A stretch of 7,485 bases of DNA from Bacillota bacterium (lineage in GTDB: Bacteria > Bacillota > Clostridia > Christensenellales > UMGS416): positions 1-7,485 of the forward strand of contig JAEYYW010000080.1 in NCBI GenBank assembly GCA_023428265.1, written 5' to 3'. Shown one piece after another: positions 1 to 5,184 of this stretch; the stretch's first letter is position 1; the number at the start of each line of letters is the position of its first letter. The position numbers were made by a program, and so were the translations under genes. A model generated the notes under the pieces. The model worked only from the letters and a program-made list of their open reading frames with translations, ran no database searches and was not told the origin of the DNA.

Positions 1-2
1 GC

Positions 3-242
3 ATTTGGTCTCCTTTGGGTTGTATCGAAATGAATGAAGCGTATAATGTTCAGTCGTTCATTCCGAACTCTCTGGCGATTGGAGATGATGAGGGTGGAAG
101 AGTACTAATATATGTAGCAGAAGGCGACTCTATTGGTTTGTATTTAGTTGGGTTTGGAGATCTTGATTTTGAGGATGCTATTCGGGTTGCTCCATCACTT
201 CACGATCTTCTTGTAAATAACGTTGGTGTTACTTTGTTTTAA
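3..242 (+). CDS. SUKH (SMI1/KNR4) family immunity protein, 5' partial
   Basis: Only the C-terminal 79 residues are present; the frame is open to the left edge, so the start lies outside. The visible part has the SUKH pattern: a helix with EMNEAY, then FIPNSLAIGDDEGGRVLIY, in which P, the IGDD turn and the GG pair are family hallmarks. A second strand pair (GLYLVGFGDLDFEDA) and a closing helix APSLHDLLVNN follow. Family members are usually about 130-160 residues, so roughly half is missing. SUKH proteins are cytoplasmic immunity proteins that bind and neutralise diverse toxin domains, often nucleases, in polymorphic toxin systems; here the cognate toxin would lie upstream of the window. An intrinsic terminator about 30 bases downstream closes the unit. 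An ATG at 30 exists but would leave only the second half of the fold, so it is not favoured. Confidence 0.72.
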   Translation: MWSPLGCIEMNEAYNVQSFIPNSLAIGDDEGGRVLIYVAEGDSIGLYLVGFGDLDFEDAIRVAPSLHDLLVNNVGVTLF

Positions 243-272
243 TTTGTAGTATTGTGAATAGATAACAGGTTT

Positions 273-305
273 GGGCAAGAGCAATCTTGCCTTTTCCGCT
301 TTTTT
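273..305 (+). terminator. Intrinsic terminator 1 (module punctuation)
   Basis: A perfect 7-bp stem (GGCAAGA 274-280, TCTTGCC 285-291) closes a GCAA loop. TTTT follows, then a second T run at 300-305. It sits 31 bases after the stop of the SUKH gene. The same stem sequence recurs at 1425-1443 after the next immunity gene. Confidence 0.8.
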
Positions 306-308
306 CGA

Positions 309-470
309 CCACAAGCACCTTTCCCTTTTCGATCCATCGTCACTGGCCTGCAAGCCCGCAACCTGGAATCCAAGCTCAATGACAAACTGGCCGGAGCCGG
401 ACGATCCGTTTCATCAGGCGACCGCTTCCTCGTGATGGCAAGAAAGGGGAAGTATGCAGACGCCTCGCTT
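309..470 (+). repeat. Pre-toxin linker repeat, copy A
   Basis: From 345 the frame reads GLQARNLESKLNDKLAGAGR, then SVSSGD and MARKGKYAD. Copy B at 1649-1774 reads GLQARNLETRMNDKLADSGR, then TVTPGD and VRRGKY. The DNA is also alike, including an identical CAAGCCCGCAACCTGGAA. Thr/Ser-rich, weaker similarity continues upstream to about 309 but appears shifted in frame and shortened relative to copy B. Such a conserved segment just before a variable C-terminal domain is typical of modular toxins and can be the crossover site for tail replacement. That role is an inference here. Confidence 0.7.
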
Positions 471-1133
471 TACCAACCGGGACAGGCAGATCAACTAATC
501 CAGAATTCTCCCGACGTCGATACAAAGAGAATCCTCCAGGCTGAGGCAGTCGGGTATGATGGGGAGAACATTTCGTTTAGGGATGTGACCCAAGATGTGC
601 TGGCGCAGGAGAAGATGGAGCGCGGCGTGGCGGTGTGGGAAAATGTTGCGGAGGTTGCAGGAGATGGGGAGGGGAGTATAGAATATGTCAATGAACTTCT
701 CGATATTCTTAATGCAAACGATATGGGTCTGTTAAGGGATGTGAATGGCCGAACTCCGATGGACCCAAAGAAATTCCAAAGAATCAAAGAACTGTTTGAA
801 CGACATGGAGGAATCATTGACCAAAGCGATGAAGCGCAGAGATATCTACAATATAGAGGTGCATCCGCTTGTACACTAAATGAAAATACAATACTTATGA
901 GACAAGATCCTACTCCGGCTGAAGTGTTTGAAGAACTAATACATTCTGCGCAGTTCAGAACAGGAAAAATCACAGATCAATCGGTATATTCGACAATACA
1001 AAGTGAAATTGCTGCTGCCGAGAAAATGATCAGGTATAGAAAGCAATATGAGATACAAAACGATGAGACCCGTCAAACAATAATTCAAAGGTTAAGGCAA
1101 TTACGAGATATGTTGAAGGATATTGGGAGGTAA
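432..1133 (+). CDS. Displaced polymorphic toxin C-terminal module, putative EExxH metallopeptidase-like domain
   Basis: The frame is open from 258, and toxin-linker similarity begins near 345, upstream of the first possible start (GTG 432 or ATG 435). Neither start has a ribosome binding site, so this is probably a silent, 5'-truncated module cut from a larger secreted toxin. Counting from 432, residues 1-10 finish the linker, about 15-85 form a variable stretch (QAEAVGYDGENISFRDVTQD), and about 85-233 form the predicted toxin domain. That domain has NENTILMRQDPT followed by EELIHSAQFRTG (EExxH at 167-171), then an acidic helix (SEIAAAEKMIR, E192 and E197) and a basic coiled helix at the end. 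EExxH plus a downstream Glu resembles a variant zincin site, with Glu replacing the first His; metallopeptidase activity is inference. The immunity-like gene starts 2 bases after the stop. Confidence 0.6.
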   Translation: MMARKGKYADASLYQPGQADQLIQNSPDVDTKRILQAEAVGYDGENISFRDVTQDVLAQEKMERGVAVWENVAEVAGDGEGSIEYVNELLDILNANDMGLLRDVNGRTPMDPKKFQRIKELFERHGGIIDQSDEAQRYLQYRGASACTLNENTILMRQDPTPAEVFEELIHSAQFRTGKITDQSVYSTIQSEIAAAEKMIRYRKQYEIQNDETRQTIIQRLRQLRDMLKDIGR

Positions 1134-1135
1134 AT

Positions 1136-1402
1136 ATGTTTGCAATAAGAGTTGAGTCGGCGTTTCTCCTAAAGAGCTATAACGTAATTGCGGTAGGTGG
1201 GGAGTATTCTGGTGAATATACACCCGGTGAGACACTTGTAAACCGTAGCAATCCACTTGAGAAATTCATAACAAAGGGATTAATACTGGTGAGCCATAAT
1301 GCAAAACAGCTGCCTGTAAACTGGATTGATCTACAAGTTTTTGCAGAGAACTATTCTGTAGAAGATTTATTGGGGAAGTTTCTTGTTAGTGTTAAGGAGT
1401 GA
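1136..1402 (+). CDS. Small putative immunity protein, beta-barrel-like
   Basis: This 88-residue protein starts 2 bases after the toxin-module stop. Its ribosome binding site GGGAGGT lies in the last toxin codons, at 1126-1132, so the two are translationally linked as in toxin-immunity pairs. There is no signal peptide or membrane segment, which fits a cytoplasmic protein. The pattern FAIRVESAFLL-x4-VIAVGGEYSGEYTPGETL, then FITKGLILVS and a final VEDLLGKFLVSV, resembles domain II of translation GTPases (F-x-I-x2-V-F, a central V-x-G, S-G-x-Y/V-x2-G-x2-L), a small six-stranded barrel. That similarity is by eye only. I infer that it neutralises the adjacent toxin domain, because of position and size. 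Terminator 2 follows the stop after about 20 bases. Confidence 0.62.
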   Translation: MFAIRVESAFLLKSYNVIAVGGEYSGEYTPGETLVNRSNPLEKFITKGLILVSHNAKQLPVNWIDLQVFAENYSVEDLLGKFLVSVKE

Positions 1403-1423
1403 TTGGAAACGGATAGATCAACA

Positions 1424-1450
1424 GGGCAAGAGCAATTCTTGCCTTTTTGC
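1424..1450 (+). terminator. Intrinsic terminator 2 (module punctuation)
   Basis: The stem GGCAAGA (1425-1431) pairs with TCTTGCC (1437-1443) around a GCAAT loop, and TTTTT follows at 1444-1448. Stem and loop match terminator 1 except for one extra T in the loop. As in the first case it follows an immunity gene and precedes a toxin-linker copy. Confidence 0.82.
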
Positions 1451-1459
1451 TATTTGTGA

Positions 1460-1774
1460 ATTTTCTCTCTCAAGCGGTGCAACCGTTTCAAGACTGCCTT
1501 CGCCCTAGCCGGCGGCCCATCCTTCAACACCCAGTTCAATTCCGACACTTCAACCACCACCCGCTCCCACAACACAACCATCAATACCACCACCTCCACC
1601 GACGCCACCTTCAATCTCTCCATCAATGAAAACACCGGCGTTGTTAAGGGCCTCCAAGCCCGCAACCTGGAAACCAGGATGAACGACAAGCTGGCCGACT
1701 CGGGCCGCACCGTCACCCCCGGCGACCTCCGGGTCACAGTGCGGCGGGGGAAGTATCAGGATGGGGTGCCGTAT
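1460..1774 (+). pseudogene. Orphan pre-toxin segment without its toxin domain (linker copy B)
   Basis: After a TGA at 1457-1459 the frame encodes NRFKTAFALAGGP, a Thr/Ser/Asn-rich stretch with beta-strand alternation (TTTRSHNTTINTTTSTDATF), then the linker GLQARNLETRMNDKLADSGR, TVTPGDLRVTVRRGKY and QDGVPY. The stretch from GLQARN onward matches the module at 345-470. There is no good start or ribosome binding site, and recognisable toxin sequence stops at about 1774. At that point the frame runs into the antisense of the membrane-protein gene whose stop codon begins at 1775. It is therefore a tail fragment of a larger toxin gene whose variable domain has been lost or replaced. It carries more upstream linker than copy A and could serve as recombination homology. 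A translated product is unlikely. Confidence 0.65.
1649..1774 (+). repeat. Pre-toxin linker repeat, copy B
   Basis: This is the direct-repeat partner of copy A (345-470), in the same orientation and similar at DNA and protein level. Homology ends within GVPY, exactly where the oppositely oriented gene begins. Confidence 0.7.
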
Positions 1775-2350
1775 CTAGTTGTCCGTTTTCATCTCTTCTG
1801 CAAACCTTTGGCGGATTTGTTCGTATTCATCAACTGTGATAAGCCCTGTTCTCTTCAGATACTCCAAATCTTTCAGTTCCTTTTCGGGACTGCCAGCTGC
1901 CAGCTGCTGAAGTTTTCCGCTCAACATATATCGATAAAGAATAATGGAGTATATGCATGTAGCGATGCCACAAACAGTACTGACAACACCTGCTATGAAA
2001 AGAAGTGTGCCGTTGAATGAATAGTATGGATGATTCAAATATTCCATGCGCCAACCAATAGACATTACAATCGTTGGAATGGCCAGAAAGACTGTGCCAG
2101 AACCCCAAAATGCAATCCTGAGTGGATTCTCAAAACCGTTGTTGTTGACGAGCAGGACGATTCCCAGAAGTATGCACAACAGCGCGGTTAGATTTCCCCC
2201 TAGCAGGAGATTGATGAATTGAAGTCCAAAGCCTTTTTGCTTAAGAAATGAAAGTGATCTAAACGAATCTGATCCTGCGACTACATAAACCAATGCACAC
2301 AAAATCAAAACGAATGCCAGTATTATGGCGGTCCACCTTCTGTATCGCAT
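1775..2350 (-). CDS. Four-helix membrane protein with C-terminal SHOCT-like domain (paralogue 2)
   Basis: This 191-residue protein starts at ATG 2350, chosen because GAGGTGAT lies directly upstream on the minus strand. Four hydrophobic segments are visible at about residues 7-27, 45-68, 78-98 and 113-137. A cytoplasmic tail follows: AAGSPEKELKDLEYLKRTGLITVDEYEQIRQRFAEEM, at about 153-187. The pattern L-x2-L-K-x2-G-L-I-T-x2-E-Y/F-E at the C-terminus is that of SHOCT, a short oligomerisation module often placed at the ends of membrane proteins. It lies 20 bases downstream of a paralogue with the same layout (R-R-W near the start, four helices, SHOCT-like tail) and is probably co-transcribed with it. 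The role is unknown. Its place among immunity genes makes membrane immunity one possibility, but nothing in the sequence proves it. Confidence 0.75.
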   Translation of the reverse strand: MRYRRWTAIILAFVLILCALVYVVAGSDSFRSLSFLKQKGFGLQFINLLLGGNLTALLCILLGIVLLVNNNGFENPLRIAFWGSGTVFLAIPTIVMSIGWRMEYLNHPYYSFNGTLLFIAGVVSTVCGIATCIYSIILYRYMLSGKLQQLAAGSPEKELKDLEYLKRTGLITVDEYEQIRQRFAEEMKTDN

Positions 2351-2370
2351 GTCATCACCTCATCGATTAC

Positions 2371-3000
2371 TCACATTTGCCGTGTCAGGAAGCTGAGATA
2401 ATGCTTGCGCTTCCGATCATATTCCTCAGTAGGCAAGGTGCCGGCCTGATTGACCCGGTTCAGCATGTATAGCAGATTTGTTACCTTTTCCACAGTCATC
2501 ACACCAGCGGGTTGTGCCAATGGAATCGTGGTCGGTGAATCCAGCAGCGCATCGTTGATCCTGCGTCTATAGTGCGCCCATCCAAAGAAGCAAGCAGCAA
2601 CACCTGATAACATGGATACTATCGGGATTGCCTTGAGCAGACCTCTATATAAAGGGAACGGAAGCAAGGCAGAATACTCCATCATGAGAAAGCGAACAAC
2701 AGGTAGAATTGATAGGAACAGCACACCAGCCCCCCATATTGTGATGAGCAAGGGCCTTGTTCTTTTGCCGCCGCCGATTAGTAGTGCTGCGCTCAAAGCT
2801 ATGTTCATTGGTGCCAGCATGACCAACGATATGTATGGAATGTCCGTTAGAACTAATGATTTGAATGTGGTTGCTGCGTTTTTATAGGTGATATAGTTCG
2901 AGGTGTAATTGATTGTGAAAAAGAATATATAGATGCATGCTGCTGCACACAGGATTGCAATGATCGCCAACGGGATTGAAATCCACCTTCTGAGAAGCAT
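2371..3000 (-). CDS. Four-helix membrane protein with degenerate SHOCT-like tail (paralogue 1)
   Basis: The start at ATG 3000 (209 residues) is preferred over the in-frame ATG at 3021. GAGGTGA sits 6 bases before it, and the resulting N-terminus (MLLRRWISIPLAIIAILCAA) lines up with the downstream paralogue MRYRRWTAIILAFVLILCAL. Hydrophobic segments are at about 8-27, 50-72, 82-102 and 118-140. The C-terminal part, about 165-205, reads TVEKVTNLLYMLNRVNQAGTLPTEEYDRKRKHYLSFL. This keeps the SHOCT spacing (L-x3-AGTLPTEEYDRKR) but with Leu-Pro where Ile-Thr is usual. It is the first gene of a two-gene operon with a near-consensus promoter at 3059-3087. The function is not recognised. The pair probably arose by duplication, and the two products may assemble together; that is inference. 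Confidence 0.75.
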   Translation of the reverse strand: MLLRRWISIPLAIIAILCAAACIYIFFFTINYTSNYITYKNAATTFKSLVLTDIPYISLVMLAPMNIALSAALLIGGGKRTRPLLITIWGAGVLFLSILPVVRFLMMEYSALLPFPLYRGLLKAIPIVSMLSGVAACFFGWAHYRRRINDALLDSPTTIPLAQPAGVMTVEKVTNLLYMLNRVNQAGTLPTEEYDRKRKHYLSFLTRQM

Positions 3001-3058
3001 AGGAGTCACCTCATGCGACATATTCCGTTGATTGGCAACCGATATAGAGTTAGCTCAG

Positions 3059-3087
3059 ATTATACTGATCTGTGATTCCTTTGTAAA
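3059..3087 (-). promoter_or_regulatory. Vegetative-type promoter for the membrane-protein pair
   Basis: On the minus strand TTTACA (3087-3082) and a perfect TATAAT (3064-3059) are separated by exactly 17 bases. Transcription would start near 3052, about 50 bases before ATG 3000. Confidence 0.75.
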
Positions 3088-3093
3088 CAGACT

Positions 3094-3312
3094 TTGTGCA
3101 TATTTCCGAACGATGTGGCATGGCGGTGTGAGGATCTGGTGCGTTACAGCCGGGGTTTGAGACCAATCCTTCGGAAAGCGATTCCAGATGCGGTGATCAA
3201 GGGAGCGATCAATTTCAAGAGGGTAACGGATGCAGAGCTGCGGAAGATAGAGCGCGGCGGAAGGAGAAAATGTTGCGGAGGTTGCAGGAGATGGGGAGGG
3301 GATAGAGAATAA
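3094..3312 (+). pseudogene. Remnant of a different toxin tail (possibly type-33-like), fused out of frame to a repeat fragment
   Basis: The open frame contains IPDAVIKGAINFKRVTDAELRKIERGG. As I remember the family, the INFKRVTDAELRKIE-x-G pattern resembles the start of the polymorphic toxin type 33 domain, where G-F-D-x-H-x2-K normally follows. Here that part is missing. Instead the sequence switches at GAGCGCGGCG into a 37-base segment identical to 639-675 of the first toxin module, read in another frame as Cys/Arg/Gly-rich nonsense (RRKCCGGCRRWGGDRE), and then stops. There is no ribosome binding site at 3094. I read it as a dead chimera of two toxin tails that kept only short parts of each. 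The type-33 assignment is from pattern memory and is moderately uncertain. Confidence 0.5.
3266..3302 (+). repeat. 37-bp perfect direct repeat of 639-675
   Basis: The 37 bases from GAAAATGTTG to GGGGAGGGGA are identical to positions 639-675 inside the first toxin module. Just upstream GAGCGCGGCG is shared too (619-628 and 3250-3259), separated from the 37-mer by spacers of 10 bases (first module) and 6 bases (here). It marks the remains of a third module copy or of a past recombination. Confidence 0.85.
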
Positions 3313-3325
3313 TAAGGGTCTATAG

Positions 3326-3331
3326 TATAAT
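3326..3331 (+). promoter_or_regulatory. Possible -10 box for the 3369 gene
   Basis: A perfect TATAAT lies 37 bases before ATG 3369. The hexamer 17 bases upstream (TAGAGA) is a poor -35, and no TG extension is present, so this is only a candidate. The box lies just beyond the 3' edge of the repeat remnant. Confidence 0.35.
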
Positions 3332-3368
3332 GGGAATAATACACTCTATGCCATATATCGGAGGCATC

Positions 3369-4010
3369 ATGAAAGAGGTATTCGAATTTCTAAGCGGAGC
3401 AATCAACGCCAATGAATTTCATCAGATGCTGGCTGATAAGCCAGAAATCCTTGATTGGCTACAGTCATTAATACCCGAAGGACTCACAGATATTGAAGAT
3501 CCTTTTTGGCAGAGCATTACAGATAGAGTTATGATGCCTAGTGTAGGCTTCAGAATCAGGAATTACCTGAGCGATTATATGGATTTAAAAACTGTTGCGG
3601 GTAGATGCTGCGTATATTCCCTATTCTATCAGTTGGTATCCACTAAGTATTCAAGTGTGGAGGCTACAACAAAATACCAAGACGAATATGGTTTGCTGCT
3701 TGATGTGATGCCAGATTATATTGACGGCAAAGAAGCAGAAGAACTGATCGGTCGCATTCTGGACAATATTCCGATGACCAAATCTAAAGGAGACCGCCGG
3801 AAGCTGTTAAAAGCCGCAATTAAAAAAGCCTTCCACCTCACTGACAATTCAAAGTATCCGCGCTGGGTTCAAGCAGCGGAATGGCCTTTTCACAATGGCA
3901 GGCCCATGAAATTTGTTGTGTCAGAGCACAAAAAGAATGATGAGAAATATTCCTATCTCTTTGTGGATCCTGAATCTGGCCTTCAGAAGACAGTCGAACA
4001 GTACTGGTGA
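3369..4010 (+). CDS. Uncharacterised protein, likely orphan immunity protein
   Basis: GGAGG at 3360-3364 selects ATG 3369 (213 residues) over the in-frame ATG at 3330, which has no ribosome binding site. The protein is soluble and mostly helical, with no signal peptide or membrane segment. It opens with FEFLSGAINANEFHQMLADKPEILDWLQSLIP. Middle helices include DLKTVAGRCCVYSLFYQLV and PDYIDGKEAEELIGRILDNIP. It ends in a more beta-like part with PRWVQAAEWPFHNGRPMKFV and YLFVDPESGLQKTVEQYW. From memory, similar proteins occur beside polymorphic toxin genes in Bacillota, and W-x2-A-E-W-P-x3-G-x-P-M-K-F is a conserved-looking core; I cannot name the family. It follows a wrecked toxin tail, the place where a module's immunity gene would stand, so it may be the surviving half of a broken pair. 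Codon use and AT content match the left part of the window. Confidence 0.68.
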   Translation: MKEVFEFLSGAINANEFHQMLADKPEILDWLQSLIPEGLTDIEDPFWQSITDRVMMPSVGFRIRNYLSDYMDLKTVAGRCCVYSLFYQLVSTKYSSVEATTKYQDEYGLLLDVMPDYIDGKEAEELIGRILDNIPMTKSKGDRRKLLKAAIKKAFHLTDNSKYPRWVQAAEWPFHNGRPMKFVVSEHKKNDEKYSYLFVDPESGLQKTVEQYW

Positions 4011-4303
4011 GATCACGGTTCATTGGAGTCTTCAGCACACACGGGCTCGCATTCCGCAATAATTCATGCCTGCAAAGAACTGCATATCGAAGTCCGAACT
4101 AAATGAATCCCAGTTCAGTGTTGAGCTGCTTGATGAGAAGAACTGGTTTGTTCAGAATGGCGAAGATGTTTTAGGGATATGGATGCCAGCCATCTATTCT
4201 GACGGAGATGTTTCGTTACGATAAAGAGATTAGAATATCACGCTGCTTCTACCTCTTTCTAGCTCTCCCCCTACCATTTCCAGCACATCGTGAAACACTA
4301 GCA
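4011..4303. other. Mostly non-coding junction between the toxin trailer and the GC-rich genes
   Basis: Apart from the 52-residue remnant at 4066-4224, I see no gene, no terminator after the 3369 gene, and no tRNA or terminal repeat. Base composition changes from AT-rich to GC-rich across this stretch and the following promoter, so it is a likely boundary between accessory and ordinary chromosome sequence. Confidence 0.4.
4066..4224 (+). pseudogene. Short 52-residue ORF, probable gene remnant
   Basis: ATG 4066 to TAA 4222-4224 encodes 52 residues ending in QFSVELLDEKNWFVQNGEDVLGIWMPAIYSDGDVSLR. This looks like the folded interior of a protein rather than a complete small one. No ribosome binding site precedes it, and an in-frame TAA lies just upstream at 4060-4062. 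The hydrophobic/charged pattern and position after immunity-like genes suggest a degraded immunity gene, but I do not recognise the family and expression is doubtful. Confidence 0.3.
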
Positions 4304-4333
4304 TTGACAACCACCCCCGGCGCTTGTTACCAT
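4304..4333 (+). promoter_or_regulatory. Promoter with consensus -35 and extended -10
   Basis: TTGACA (4304-4309) is followed after 18 bases by TACCAT (4328-4333), preceded by TGT as an extended -10 element. It lies about 50 bases before the gene at 4386. CGCTTG (4321-4326) and CAAGCG (4341-4346) flank the -10 as an inverted repeat, and CTTGTT (4323-4328) can alternatively pair with AACAAG (4347-4352). A repressor site or leader hairpin here is possible. Confidence 0.6.
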
Positions 4334-4385
4334 ATCCACGCAAGCGAACAAGTGTTCCCATAACTCAAACGATGGAGGTGATTTC

Positions 4386-4700
4386 ATGGCGCAATCGACC
4401 GCCGGCTGGTATTCCCAGCGGCTGGAGGAGGAGCAGGACCAGTTGGATGCCGTCAACGACGCGCTGGACGCGCTGGATGTGGATAAGTTTCAAAACGCTG
4501 TCCGCAGGATCAACAACCGCTCGGTCGCCCAGCTGGCCGAGCGCATTGGTGGCCAGGGTGACGTGGAGGCCGCGTTGGACACACTGGAGGCGCTGGCCGG
4601 TTTTCTGAAGGCCCGCATTGAATACCTGCTGCCGTTGGCCCGCGATGAGCAGCGCCGGGAGCTTGCCCAACAGCACCGGGAGTATGCTGCCTCCGTTTGA
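4386..4700 (+). CDS. Uncharacterised small helical protein with AGWY motif
   Basis: This 104-residue protein has a strong ribosome binding site, GGAGGTGAT at 4374-4382, and a promoter upstream. It appears entirely helical and acidic. It begins MAQSTAGWYSQRLEEEQDQLDAVNDALDALDVDKFQN, continues with RRINNRSVAQLAERIGGQGDVEAALDTLEALAGFLKARIEYLL, and ends in a charged helix (RDEQRRELAQQHREYAA). There is no membrane segment, signal peptide or Cys. Leu/Ala heptad-like spacing suggests a helical bundle or coiled coil. The AGWY near its N-terminus recurs in the next gene, also after a short polar lead. The two may be distant paralogues or share a partner. GC content is far higher than in the toxin region to the left. 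The family is not recognised. Confidence 0.65.
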   Translation: MAQSTAGWYSQRLEEEQDQLDAVNDALDALDVDKFQNAVRRINNRSVAQLAERIGGQGDVEAALDTLEALAGFLKARIEYLLPLARDEQRRELAQQHREYAASV

Positions 4701-4768
4701 GCCGCACTTTGTCACATTTTGCTCCGGATTTCACCGGAAGCGCACACGAAAACCCCTGGAGGAATGCA

Positions 4769-5128
4769 ATGGACGATCAAAACCGCGCGGGTTGGTACGC
4801 GCTCTATCTTTCCATCACCCAAAACATCACCCCGGCCCGTGCCATCTCGACGATGGAGGGGCGCAGGCGCGGCGGCAGGCCATTGAGCTGGGAGCAGTTT
4901 GTGGCCGCCTACCACGCCGGCGAGCAGAAGATCCGGTCGCAGCGCCTCCGCCGCAACCGCAGTGAGAAGGTGCGCGAATACCAACGGGAATACCGCCGCA
5001 GCCACCCGCTCACCAGCGAGCAGCGGGAGCGCCGCCGTCAATACATGAAAGCCTATCGGGACGCGAACCGGCCCGGCAGGTCAAGCCGCCTCGGCCAACG
5101 CACACCTGCGCCGGGAACCGGCGATTGA
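4769..5128 (+). CDS. Uncharacterised small basic protein with REYQREYR-type repeats
   Basis: ATG 4769 is chosen because GGAGG at 4758-4762 lies six bases before it; the frame is open further back to 4697, but without a ribosome binding site. The product has 119 residues. Residues 1-14 (MDDQNRAGWYALYL) echo the AGWY start of the preceding gene. Residues 20-53 (ITPARAISTMEGRRRGGRPL, then SWEQFVAAYHAG) could form a small helix-turn-helix-like unit. The second half is strongly basic, with two related segments about 21 residues apart: REYQREYRRSHP (69-80) and RQYMKAYRDANR (90-101). Such Y-x3-Y-R basic helices occur in nucleic-acid-binding proteins of phage and mobile elements. DNA or RNA binding is plausible, not shown. 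It is probably co-transcribed with the 4386 gene, 68 bases upstream. Confidence 0.6.
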   Translation: MDDQNRAGWYALYLSITQNITPARAISTMEGRRRGGRPLSWEQFVAAYHAGEQKIRSQRLRRNRSEKVREYQREYRRSHPLTSEQRERRRQYMKAYRDANRPGRSSRLGQRTPAPGTGD

Positions 5129-5154
5129 CCGAACAAACATTCCCGTGATAGAAT
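5125..5154 (+). promoter_or_regulatory. Promoter of the YcaQ-type gene
   Basis: TTGACC (5125-5130) and TAGAAT (5149-5154), each 5 of 6 to consensus, are 18 bases apart. The expected start of transcription is near 5161. The ATG at 5158 would then lie at or before the mRNA start, which supports translation from ATG 5185. The -35 overlaps the stop codon of the preceding gene. Confidence 0.65.
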
Positions 5155-5184
5155 AGCATGAACCTATCGCAAGGATGGAACGCC

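Noticed and set aside
491..973. A 160-codon minus-strand open frame
   Set aside because: It is antisense to the toxin module, Ser/Cys-rich, with no ribosome binding site; the plus frame is linked to an immunity gene and matches the linker repeat.
1552..1610. ACC/CAC-rich stretch resembling a simple repeat
   Set aside because: It is explained by Thr/Ser/Asn codons of the linker and has no regular period or spacer as in a CRISPR array.
1450..1737. Minus-strand open frame over linker copy B
   Set aside because: The plus frame encodes the linker shared with 345-470, so the minus frame is a shadow.
1679..2020. Plus-strand 113-residue protein
   Set aside because: Only its first part, to about 1774, is toxin linker. 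The rest is antisense of the membrane-protein gene and Cys/Phe-rich, so it is a chance continuation.
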